Source: Pseudomonadales bacterium (GTDB lineage Bacteria; Pseudomonadota; Gammaproteobacteria; Pseudomonadales; DC-out160). From it: a DNA stretch of 6,285 bases. Shown here piece after piece: positions 1 to 6,285 of the stretch (the stretch's first letter is position 1; each line of letters begins with the position of its first letter). The notes under the pieces are model-generated. The model did not search any database and had not been told where the DNA came from. It saw only the letters and a program-made list of their open reading frames with translations. The stretch is from the NCBI GenBank assembly GCA_016765265.1, contig JAESQG010000072.1, forward strand, positions 9,539 to 15,823, written 5' to 3'. The translations under genes were made by a program, and so were the position numbers.

Positions 1-40
1 GTGATTCCCGAATGTATCTGTTAGAGATGTAGTCATTTAT

Positions 41-70
41 AAAAAGGCACTGACGGTTTTTTCCGTTAGT
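41..70 (-). terminator. Terminator-like hairpin reading leftward
   Basis: On the minus strand ACTAACGG (70-63) pairs with CCGTCAGT (56-49), eight pairs including one G-U wobble, around an A6 loop. It is followed after GCC by TTTTT (45-41). This is the shape of a Rho-independent terminator for leftward transcription. On the plus strand there is no T run after the hairpin, so it should not stop rightward transcription well. No minus-strand gene ends next to it; the nearest upstream one ends at 834. The hairpin is seen directly; its role as a terminator is inference. Confidence 0.4.
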
Positions 71-178
71 AGAGTGAGGTTTTGTGCCATGTTATTTTCG
101 TCGCTAAAATATGATTTTAAGGTGAACCTTTTTGGACAGGGGCAGCATCTACTATCCTATTTATTACGGGCTTGTTTA

Positions 179-814
179 ATGCTTAAGAGTTTAATACCTG
201 CCAGTTCCACAAAGTGGGTCACGGGATTTATATTTTCAATATTGATGTTGGGTAGCTCCGTCACTGTTAATGCTGAACAATTGTGTGAATTTATTTCCGC
301 GAATCAGTGGGCAAGTTTTGATTCAATGCCAAAAAAAGAGACGAGTAAAAATCCCCATACTGCGCAAGAGTATTACGATCTTGCGGTAAATCGATATTTT
401 GAAAACCTGTATGATGGGAGAGTGACACAATCAGACTTGGTTTATAAACAGTATCTGGAGGGTAAATTAGATCATCAGTCTGAATCCACTGGAAGTGCTG
501 TTCGACAAATTAAGAATAAAATACAGGAGTTGGAAGGTGATGTTTTTGACCAAGAAATTAGTGCTTCGTTTTTGATTGCTGCTCAGAAAGGCCATCGTGT
601 TGCGCAATTTTGTCTTGGTCGAGTTTATGAATACGGTGTGGGTGTTGGTATTAGTTATGTGGATTCCTACTCATGGTATGCGGTTGCCTCGTCAAATATG
701 AAGCCGGGTGGCGATGCGTTGATGTGGGGTGTATCGCAGCGACTGGAGACAGCCGAAGTTCGCCTGGCAGAGAAGAAAGCTAGAAAGTACATTAAAAAGT
801 ATGCCGATATGTAG
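179..814 (+). CDS. Exported Sel1-repeat protein
   Basis: This is a 211-residue protein from the ATG at 179. Residues 1-32 look like a signal peptide: a short basic start, a hydrophobic stretch of about 14 residues (around 14-27), and a likely signal peptidase I site after VNA, so the mature protein probably begins EQLCEF in the periplasm. Residues about 134-170 match one Sel1-like (TPR-related) repeat, with the AAQKGH...AQF.LG..YEYG.GV...Y...WYAVAS pattern. A helical tail rich in E, A and K (about 185-210) follows, as is usual after Sel1 repeats. The segment at 62-90 may be a degenerate earlier repeat. Sel1 proteins are protein-interaction scaffolds, and no partner can be named here. The frame stays open upstream: GTG at 74 and ATG at 89 are alternatives, and ATG 89 has the better Shine-Dalgarno (GTGAGG, 74-79). 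It would, however, bury the signal peptide behind 30 extra residues. A weak promoter candidate (TTGTGC 82-87, 17-bp spacer, TAAAAT 105-110) would fit the start at 179. The gene converges on the CoA-transferase gene with a 19-bp gap. Confidence 0.75.
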   Translation: MLKSLIPASSTKWVTGFIFSILMLGSSVTVNAEQLCEFISANQWASFDSMPKKETSKNPHTAQEYYDLAVNRYFENLYDGRVTQSDLVYKQYLEGKLDHQSESTGSAVRQIKNKIQELEGDVFDQEISASFLIAAQKGHRVAQFCLGRVYEYGVGVGISYVDSYSWYAVASSNMKPGGDALMWGVSQRLETAEVRLAEKKARKYIKKYADM

Positions 815-833
815 GTGAGGTTTGGTTATTCTG

Positions 834-2058
834 CTAAATCACGCCCTGCGCAATCAGAGCATTATATTCCTCTTCGTTTAACCCCAGTTCGTCAATATAA
901 ACAGTCCTGTTGTGACTTCCAACAGCTTGCCCCGCCCATTCTGTGCGTCCTGGGGTTCTATCGAGTTTCGGTAGAATTGCTGGGATTTTAAGGGATTCTC
1001 CCTCGACCTCAACGGACTCAAACATGTTCCTGGCTTGGTAATGGGGGTCATCCATCATGTCGGCGATATTATAGATGGGGCCGCCGGGAACTTCGGCTTG
1101 TTCAAGTATATCCATTACTTCTTTTGAAGTGAGTGTAGAGGTCCACTTTTTCAGAGCAGCGTCGATTTCTTGTTCATGTTCCACTCGACCCATGTTGGTT
1201 GCCATCCGTGGATCTTCTGCCATTTCGGGATAGCCTGCTGCTTTTCATTAGCCGTTGGAAAATGGAGTCGCCATTGCCCCCGATAACAACAAATTTTTTG
1301 TCCTTACAGCAATAGGTATTCGTGGGTACGATGCCGGTCAATGTGGTTCCAGAAGGTTCGCGTATGACCTGAGCACCGTCGTACTCCGGTACTACTCCTT
1401 CCATTAAGTTAAAAATTGACTCATAAAGGGCGATATCGATTACCTGTCCGCTCGCGACTTCGCCTCCTGTGTATTGCGTTTTTTGCCGCTCGGTCAGTGC
1501 GAGCAAAACGCCGATGGCGGCGTGGAGGCCCGCTAAGGAGTCGCCAATACTGAGGTTTGGACGTACCGGGGCATCTCCAGGGAATCCATTAACATAGCGG
1601 AACCCGCTAAATGCCTCTGTCACCGAAGCGTAACCTGGTTTGTGGGAGTTGGGGCCGGTTTGTCCATAGCCGGATATGCGGGTATAAATTAGATTGGGGT
1701 TGGTTTTTTTTATTTCCTCTGGTCCAAGGCCCCACTTTTCCATTGTTCCAGGTCGAAAATTTTCGATAAGAACATCGGACCGATCAATTAATTGCCGAAC
1801 TAGTTTACGCCCTTTATCACTTTTGAGATCTAGCGTAACGCACTTTTTGTTTCGCGCTAAGCTTCTCCACCATAAGGAAGTACCGTCTTTTACAATGCGC
1901 CATTGGCGAATAGGGTCGCCGCCTTCGGGTGGTTCTATTTTTATAACTTCGGCGCCGAAATAACCAAGTAGCGTGCCCGTGAAGGGTCCAGCTAGTAGTT
2001 GTCCGAGTTCTAGTACTTTAACGCCGTCTAGTGGTCTACCGCTGTTTTCTTTGTTCAT
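834..2058 (-). pseudogene. Class III CoA-transferase (CaiB/BaiF/Frc family), frameshifted
   Basis: Read from the ATG at 2058, the first frame gives the family's N-terminal core: RPLDGVKVLELGQ (8-20), AGPF, GAEVIKIEPPEGGDPIR (35-51), NKKCVTLDLK (70-79), DVLIENFRPGTMEKWG (95-110) and RISGYGQTGP. Asp173, in GDSLAGLHAAIG, sits where formyl-CoA transferase has its catalytic aspartate. After Lys272 the frame runs into unrelated residues and stops near 1174. The other frame continues the family exactly: MAEDPRMATN, VPGGPIYNIADMMDDPHYQAR, KLDRTPGR and the typical C-terminus EEEYNALIAQGVI. Removing one A from the AAAA at 1245-1242 joins them as MKAAGYPEMAEDPR, about 407 residues, the normal length for the family. 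These enzymes move CoA between carboxylic acids in the cytoplasm; the substrate cannot be read from the sequence. The frame also opens further upstream (GTG 2157), but those 33 residues are not family-like. As given, the gene should yield a truncated and probably inactive product. Recent mutation and sequencing error are both possible. Confidence 0.88.
1242..1245 (-). other. Single-base frameshift site in CoA-transferase gene
   Basis: The coding strand reads ATG AAA AGC AGC AGG here. With three A's instead of four it reads ATG AAA GCA GCA GGC TAT CCC GAA ATG GCA (MKAAGYPEMA), which restores the family sequence. The lesion is one inserted base in a short homopolymer. Confidence 0.85.
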
Positions 2059-2207
2059 AATATAAGGCTTGTTTGATAACTGTTCATAATGAAAGAGTGA
2101 TGTTGGGTCGAGTGTTTTTCGTTTTGTAATAATACCGATAATTAAACATGAATACACTCTAAAAGAGGCTAGTTACTAAGCGCATATCTCGTACATCTGA
2201 GCTTTAA

Positions 2208-2273
2208 GTATTGAAGAAGCGTTGAAGAGGTGTTGAAGAAGTATTGAAGAGGTGTTGAAGAAGTGTTGTATTG
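2208..2273. repeat. 11-bp tandem repeat, five copies plus a partial sixth
   Basis: Five contiguous 11-bp units: GTATTGAAGAA, GCGTTGAAGAG, GTGTTGAAGAA, GTATTGAAGAG, GTGTTGAAGAA, then GTGTTGTATTG as a decayed sixth. The core TTGAAGA is identical in all five. The last base alternates A/G/A/G/A, which suggests growth by 22-bp steps. The 11-bp period is close to one helical turn, so the cores face the same side of the DNA. It lies between divergent genes, about 150 bp upstream of the start of the PilZ gene and the same distance from the CoA-transferase ATG. It could be a protein-binding array or a neutral minisatellite. Confidence 0.9.
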
Positions 2274-2361
2274 ATTGAAAAATAAAATAACGTTGGAATC
2301 TGAAACAATTGATTAAAAAAAATAGCTATTAAAATGTAGGATCATTAGAAAAAACTACACT

Positions 2362-2389
2362 TAGACAAAAATAAATCGTTGCATATACT
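2362..2389 (+). promoter_or_regulatory. Sigma70-like promoter of the PilZ gene
   Basis: TAGACA (2362-2367) matches the -35 consensus at five of six positions and TATACT (2384-2389) matches the -10 consensus at five of six, with a 16-bp spacer. A-runs upstream (2316-2323 and 2349-2354) could act as an UP element. Transcription would start near 2396 and leave a leader of about 26 nt before the ATG at 2422. The rest of the intergenic region (2059-2207 and 2274-2361) is AT-rich; I see no other clear site in it and no convincing promoter for the CoA-transferase gene. Confidence 0.6.
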
Positions 2390-2408
2390 TATCTCGAGGG
2401 GAAAGATC

Positions 2409-2414
2409 AAGGAG
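2409..2414 (+). promoter_or_regulatory. Ribosome binding site of the PilZ gene
   Basis: AAGGAG lies 7 nt before the ATG at 2422. It is the strongest Shine-Dalgarno sequence I see in the window and it fixes the start of the PilZ protein. Confidence 0.85.
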
Positions 2415-2421
2415 CGAGTGT

Positions 2422-2814
2422 ATGGACGCTAAGTTCAGTTTAACTAATGAGCCCAGTAGCTCCACTCATCGACATAAAAGTCGAGAAGTTCTCTATTATA
2501 ACCTTCGTGTTTTCGATATTGATACCAATAAGGTGGCAGGTTATATCAATGATATCTCTGTTGACGGTGTTAAGTTACTTACCGCATTGCCGGTGTGTAA
2601 GGGTGAGGTTCGTCGGTTTAGAATAGATTTGCCGAGAAGATCTTCCGAAGACGGTCATTTTAGGGCCTTTAGGTCCATCATTTTCGATGCCGTATCGGCT
2701 TGGGCGAGTGATGATGATCGGGCTAGTTTTTATGAATGTGGTTTTCAGTTTGTTAATCTGGATGCGGCAACGAGAGTTTTGATTTCCGAGTTAATTAGCG
2801 ATTGTCATCGCTAA
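2422..2814 (+). CDS. Single-domain PilZ protein, predicted c-di-GMP receptor
   Basis: This 130-residue soluble protein has both halves of the PilZ c-di-GMP signature: R17-HKS-R21 (the RxxxR loop) and D44-I-S46-VD-G49 (the D/NxSxxG motif) followed by the first barrel strands. The remainder (about 50-118) alternates polar and hydrophobic residues as expected for the beta-barrel, including RRFRIDLP and the family-typical YECGFQFVNLD near 104-114. It ends in a short helix (TRVLISELISD). There is no signal peptide, membrane segment or second domain, so it is probably a cytoplasmic adaptor that binds c-di-GMP and passes the signal to an unknown partner in motility, adhesion or exopolysaccharide control. 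It has its own promoter, Shine-Dalgarno and terminator, so it is likely monocistronic. The 11-bp repeat lies upstream. No adjacent gene names its target. Confidence 0.85.
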   Translation: MDAKFSLTNEPSSSTHRHKSREVLYYNLRVFDIDTNKVAGYINDISVDGVKLLTALPVCKGEVRRFRIDLPRRSSEDGHFRAFRSIIFDAVSAWASDDDRASFYECGFQFVNLDAATRVLISELISDCHR

Positions 2815-2862
2815 AATGTAATGTACTCGTCCGCGCATTATGCTTTTCTGGCGTTGCCTAAT

Positions 2863-2918
2863 TCGATATCAGCCTTTTGGTTGATATCGACGGGTTGATA
2901 TCGACGGGTTGATTTTTT
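2863..2918 (+). terminator. Terminator after the PilZ gene
   Basis: TCGATATCAGCC (2863-2874) pairs with GGTTGATATCGA (2879-2890), twelve pairs with one G-U, around a TTTT loop. The T6 tract (2913-2918) comes after a second copy and a partial third copy of the 3' arm, so the 5' arm can choose among up to three partners; the partial copy (2907-2913) abuts the T run. The hairpin also lies at the end of the convergent small ORF, but on that strand no T run follows it. Confidence 0.55.
2879..2913. repeat. 14-bp direct repeat in terminator arm
   Basis: GGTTGATATCGACG occurs twice without a break (2879-2892 and 2893-2906), followed by a third partial copy GGTTGAT (2907-2913). Each full copy contains the near-palindrome GTTGATATCGAC and repeats the 3' arm of the terminator hairpin. 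Confidence 0.9.
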
Positions 2919-2932
2919 CCCTATAAAGAGCT

Positions 2933-3157
2933 TTAGAAAGTAGCTGTTTTTAAAAGAGTTTCGTTACTGTTTTGGAAGAAGACTTCAGCCGCCACTCTTA
3001 AATGTTGTATGGCGAAATCGATATCGAAACCATCTTCAAATAACTGAATTGCGGTTTCGGCTTCAGTGCGGCAGAACCTCAATATGGTAGCTTGTGGAAG
3101 CTGTAAATCGCGGCCTAAGGCAGTTTGTATTTGCTGCGCATATTGGTCTTTAGTCAC
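2933..3157 (-). CDS. Small hypothetical protein downstream of rapA
   Basis: I do not recognise this 74-residue ORF. It starts with GTG at 3157; GGAG lies about 11 nt upstream, a usable but distant Shine-Dalgarno. The product is acidic to neutral and likely mostly helical, with two amphipathic stretches (about 3-15 and 31-58, with TEAETAIQLFEDGFDIDFAI at its centre). It has one cysteine (Cys29), no signal peptide and no membrane segment. It begins 90 bp after the rapA stop on the same strand, with no visible terminator between them, so it may be the last gene of a rapA transcript. Its stop is at 2933, facing the PilZ gene. Its codon use resembles that of its neighbours. It could be a genuine small protein or the remnant of a longer one. 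Confidence 0.55.
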   Translation of the reverse strand: MTKDQYAQQIQTALGRDLQLPQATILRFCRTEAETAIQLFEDGFDIDFAIQHLRVAAEVFFQNSNETLLKTATF

Positions 3158-3247
3158 CTAGCGGTATTCTCCATTCGCGGTCCGATCTTGCATCGGTCAT
3201 GAGTTCATTGATGCGGATAATAAAATGTTTTTCCTCTGTGGTCCACC

Positions 3248-6208
3248 TTAAGCTGTAAATATTACGCGTACTGCTTCCAAGTTGATAGTTGCTTCCTGTA
3301 AGTAGGTGTGAAGTTGGCTATTTTGATTCTTGATAAATTGAATTTCTTCATCTCGAATGTTCGCGTTATTTCTCTGAAGAGCGAGTAAACGATTTATTTC
3401 ATCATCTAATGCACTCGCCATTGTTTGAGTTGCCTGTTCAATTACAGTTGAAAGTGTTTCTTGTGCAATGTTATCTGCATTTCGAATTGTTATTTCTAGG
3501 GAATCTCGTTGGTTTTGAAGAAGCTGTTTAACGGTACCTTTTGGTAGGTCCTTTAACTGCAAATCGATAACCTCAAAATTGACTTTGTCTGCGAGGTTTT
3601 GGCCTTTTTCGTCTAAAAGAATGCGTAAATAAGTGGCAGGTAGGTAACGGGGTGCTTGCAGTGATTTTGGAGCGGTACAGAGTATGCGATAAAAGGTTTC
3701 CACTAGGACGGTACCCGGTTTTACGGATTTGTTGCGCAGTACAGCGACACACGCATTGCCTAACTCCTGACTTTGAACTAAGTCGAACGCGCCTCGCACC
3801 AGGGGGTGCTCCCAAGTGACAAACTGCATTTCTTCTCGGCTGAGAGCGATTTCTCTATTGGTGGTAATGGTGCATCCGTCTTCAGGCAAACTTGGAAATC
3901 CATCAATTAACATATGATTGCCAGGTTTAATAATCCAAGAGTCCTCGGAGTGGTCATCGCAGTCTATGCCATAACAGTCAAACACCAGGTCTAGATAGCG
4001 TTTCAAAGCGACGGTGCTTTCCTGTGCTTTGATTTCTGCAATAAACCGAAGGTCTGACAGTTTTCCCGATGAGTTGATTTCTAGCAGGCGATCCCGGCCA
4101 TTTTCCAGTTTAGTATTGAGTTGTTTACGCAAAGCTTGAGTCTGGGGGATTAACTCGCTCACCAGTGCTTCTTTTTCATTGGCACTAGCCTTCAGTGCTG
4201 CGAGTATATTCGATTCCATTTGCTCAAAGACTAGAGAGCCACATGCGCAGGATTGTTCAAACGCGTTAAGTCCCTCTTGATACCAGCGAAATAGAATTTC
4301 TTGGTCACTATTCTGAAAATAGGGAACATGAATCCGTATGTCACTGCTTTGACCGATTCGATCCAGTCGGCCGATGCGCTGTTCCAATAAATCTGGATTG
4401 AGTGGTAGGTCAAACAGGACCATGTGGTGAGCGAACTGGAAGTTTCGACCCTCACTGCCTATCTCTGAACAGATTAAAGCTTTTGCGCCCTGATCCGGGT
4501 CAGCAAAATAGGCTGCAGCCCGGTCTCGTTCAATAATGCTAAGATCTTCGTGAAATACAGTTGTTCTTAGACCCTGTCGTAATCGAAGATAATCTTCTAA
4601 CTGCATCGCTGTGGTGGCGCAAGCGCAGATGATTAGCAGCTTACCGCGAGTCTTTTTTATTAACCCTATGACATATTCCACCCGTGGATCTTGTTGCAGC
4701 CATGTGTCCCAATTACTGCTATTGGTTTCAGGATGGATAAGATCTTCAATAGTGGGAGAGCTCATTTGCTCCGGCAGATAACAATTAGGTAGTGGCAGTG
4801 GGTTGGGTATGAGCTTGCGTACTGGGAAATCCTTCATTGCTGCACGTGTATTACGGAAAATTACTCGGCTAGTACCGTGTTGATCCAACAGTATCGATAG
4901 TAATTTCTGTCTGGCGTAAAAAGATTTGTCAACAGGGTTGGTATTTTCGGGGTCTGACTCATCCAGATCATCAATGTCAATGTCGCCCTGATCAAGTGGT
5001 ATGGCAGGTGCCGGCATCGCATCCTCGAATAGGTCGCTGAGTTCGGCATTACCCTTTATGGACAGTTGTTCGCTTAGCGTGAGCATTGTGGTGTCATCAA
5101 GCGCTTTGTCACTCATCAGCACGTTAGCTGCGGCTGCGATGATTTCGTATTCTTTCTCTTCGTTGACAAAGAAGTCAAAGTCATGAAATCGCTGTGGGTC
5201 CAATAACCGTAGTCGAGCAAAATGGCTGGCATGACCGAGTTGTTCCGGAGTAGCGGTTAGCAGCAATACGCCTTTTGTTGCTTTCGCTAAGGCTTCAACT
5301 ATTTGGTATTCCTGACTGGGTGCTTCGGGGGACCAGGCTAAATGATGGGCTTCATCCACGGTTAACAGATCCCATTCTGCTGCTACCGCTTGCTGCCAGC
5401 GTTGTTCGTGACTAACCAACCATTGCAGGCTGCACAGCACTAATTGTTCTGTTTGAAAGGGGTTGGTGTCTGGCGCGTGTTCACCGATCGCGTCGCAGCG
5501 GTCCTCATTAAATACGCTGAACTGACAATTAAAGCGGCGTAACAATTCAACCAACCACTGATGGACTAATGATTCTGGAACGACGCAAAGTATTCGCTGG
5601 GCTCGGCCCGTAATCAATTGCTGGTGCATCACCAGACCGGCTTCAATTGTTTTCCCAAGTCCCACCTCGTCGGCTAATAATACGCGTGGGGCATAGCGGT
5701 TCCCTATTTCATGGGCAATGTGCATTTGATGGGGCAGCAGGCTGACCCTAGCGCCTAGTAGCCCGTGCTGGGGCTGGCGCGCAAGATTGTTCGAGTAGTG
5801 AAAGCTCTGATAGCGAAGACGAAACCAGTTGAGTTTGTCTGCTTGTCCAGAGAGAAGCCGTTGAGATGGTTGGTCTAAGTTTATTTGATAATGTAACTGA
5901 GTTTCGGCAAAACAGGCTTCGGACCCATCATCTTTAGTGTCCGTGTAAAATACCAGTCCCTCTGCCTCCTCGGTTTTTTCAATGTGCAAGGCCCAACCAT
6001 CTTGGTGTTGAATGCTGTCACCTGCTCTGAATATGACTCGATTGAGGGGAGCATCTGTTTGCGCGTACAATCGCGATTCGCCAGCACCGGGAAAAAAGAC
6101 TTCTACTCTTCGGTGTTCACTGCCAACAATCATGCCTAAGCCAAGTTCGCTTTCGGCAGCGCTTAGCCAGCGCTGACCGGGGTGAAATATATCTTGAAGA
6201 TTCTGCAT
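3248..6208 (-). CDS. rapA: RNA polymerase-associated protein RapA (SWI2/SNF2 ATPase)
   Basis: RapA (HepA) binds RNA polymerase in the cytoplasm and uses ATP to help release and recycle stalled enzyme. From the ATG at 6208 the protein has 986 residues; E. coli RapA has 968. In order: an N-terminal Tudor-like region (about 7-110) with GQRWLSAAESELGLGMIV, matching GQRWISDTESELGLGTVV in E. coli; a first ATPase lobe (about 155-345) with Walker A DEVGLGKT (180-187, Lys186), DEAH (285-288) and LLTATPEQ; a second lobe (about 505-660) with FHEDLSIIERDRAAAYFA, SEIGSEGRNFQFA (581-593) and arginine-finger motif QRIGRLDRIGQ (610-620); then the RapA C-terminal domain (about 685-986) with GRDRLLEI, WEHPLVR and NIRDEEI. 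All catalytic motifs are intact. Residues 392-427 form an acidic insert between the lobes. The frame extends to GTG at 6226, but that codon has no Shine-Dalgarno, while ATG 6208 has a weak AGAG nine bases upstream. The small ORF lies downstream. Confidence 0.97.
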   Translation of the reverse strand: MQNLQDIFHPGQRWLSAAESELGLGMIVGSEHRRVEVFFPGAGESRLYAQTDAPLNRVIFRAGDSIQHQDGWALHIEKTEEAEGLVFYTDTKDDGSEACFAETQLHYQINLDQPSQRLLSGQADKLNWFRLRYQSFHYSNNLARQPQHGLLGARVSLLPHQMHIAHEIGNRYAPRVLLADEVGLGKTIEAGLVMHQQLITGRAQRILCVVPESLVHQWLVELLRRFNCQFSVFNEDRCDAIGEHAPDTNPFQTEQLVLCSLQWLVSHEQRWQQAVAAEWDLLTVDEAHHLAWSPEAPSQEYQIVEALAKATKGVLLLTATPEQLGHASHFARLRLLDPQRFHDFDFFVNEEKEYEIIAAAANVLMSDKALDDTTMLTLSEQLSIKGNAELSDLFEDAMPAPAIPLDQGDIDIDDLDESDPENTNPVDKSFYARQKLLSILLDQHGTSRVIFRNTRAAMKDFPVRKLIPNPLPLPNCYLPEQMSSPTIEDLIHPETNSSNWDTWLQQDPRVEYVIGLIKKTRGKLLIICACATTAMQLEDYLRLRQGLRTTVFHEDLSIIERDRAAAYFADPDQGAKALICSEIGSEGRNFQFAHHMVLFDLPLNPDLLEQRIGRLDRIGQSSDIRIHVPYFQNSDQEILFRWYQEGLNAFEQSCACGSLVFEQMESNILAALKASANEKEALVSELIPQTQALRKQLNTKLENGRDRLLEINSSGKLSDLRFIAEIKAQESTVALKRYLDLVFDCYGIDCDDHSEDSWIIKPGNHMLIDGFPSLPEDGCTITTNREIALSREEMQFVTWEHPLVRGAFDLVQSQELGNACVAVLRNKSVKPGTVLVETFYRILCTAPKSLQAPRYLPATYLRILLDEKGQNLADKVNFEVIDLQLKDLPKGTVKQLLQNQRDSLEITIRNADNIAQETLSTVIEQATQTMASALDDEINRLLALQRNNANIRDEEIQFIKNQNSQLHTYLQEATINLEAVRVIFTA

Positions 6209-6285
6209 TAACCGAGTCTCTGCCACTAATTATCTGAATAGACCGCCATTCGAACGGATCAAAAAGCGGCGGCCATGGCACCTGA

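Noticed and set aside
1..40. End of an upstream gene
   Set aside because: Too little sequence; short open stretches end at several stops and show no recognisable protein.
1242..1245. Programmed ribosomal frameshifting in the CoA-transferase gene
   Set aside because: Restoring the frame needs a +1 shift at AUG AAA A. There is no slippery heptamer, internal Shine-Dalgarno or stop codon at the site of the kind used by known bacterial +1 sites, and class III CoA-transferases are not known to be made this way.
1694..1963. Plus-strand ORF of 89 codons inside the CoA-transferase gene
   Set aside because: It lies antisense to the conserved N-terminal core and has a composition typical of an antisense shadow, with no recognisable domain.
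2208..2273. CRISPR array
   Set aside because: The units are only 11 bp and contiguous, with no spacers; this is a tandem repeat.
3573..6087. Five further ORFs of 61-80 codons within rapA (3573-3815, 4231-4455, 4861-5049, 5001-5186, 5881-6087)
   Set aside because: All overlap the well-conserved rapA frame in other frames and have no family resemblance or ribosome binding site.
6209..6285. rapA promoter, and parts of neighbouring genes at the window edge
   Set aside because: On the minus strand TTGATC and GATAAT resemble promoter elements but are 22 bp apart. A minus-strand frame ending SGAMAAAF with TGA, and a plus-strand ATG at 6275, are too short to support as genes.

Overview
This is chromosome-type DNA from what looks like a free-living, probably marine or environmental, gammaproteobacterium of moderate to low GC content. 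The main evidence is an almost full-length RapA (HepA) that follows the Escherichia coli protein closely through all SWI2/SNF2 motifs. A single-domain PilZ protein, a Sel1-repeat secreted protein and a class III CoA-transferase fit the same group. The finer placement is inference. I see no mobile element, CRISPR array, tRNA or rRNA.

Layout: (1) 1-178 holds a terminator-like hairpin pointing left (41-70). (2) 179-814 (+) encodes a small exported Sel1-repeat protein. (3) Converging on it with a 19-bp gap, 834-2058 (-) is a class III (CaiB/BaiF/Frc-type) CoA-transferase gene broken by one extra base in an A run near codon 272. Both halves are otherwise intact. (4) 2059-2421 is a 363-bp divergent intergenic region with an 11-bp tandem repeat (2208-2273), an A-rich segment, and a good sigma70-like promoter and Shine-Dalgarno for (5) a PilZ-domain c-di-GMP-binding protein (2422-2814, +). 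(6) 2815-2932 carries a hairpin terminator whose 3' arm is duplicated as a 14-bp direct repeat. (7) 2933-3157 (-) is an unrecognised 74-residue protein lying 90 bp downstream of (8) rapA (3248-6208, -), the RNA-polymerase recycling ATPase.

The genes do not form one pathway. There are two convergent junctions (Sel1/CoA-transferase and PilZ/small ORF) and one divergent intergenic region. rapA and the small ORF could share a transcript. I found no convincing new multi-gene system. The points most worth a second look are the single-base frameshift, the 11-bp repeat upstream of the PilZ gene, the duplicated terminator arm, and the small ORF downstream of rapA.
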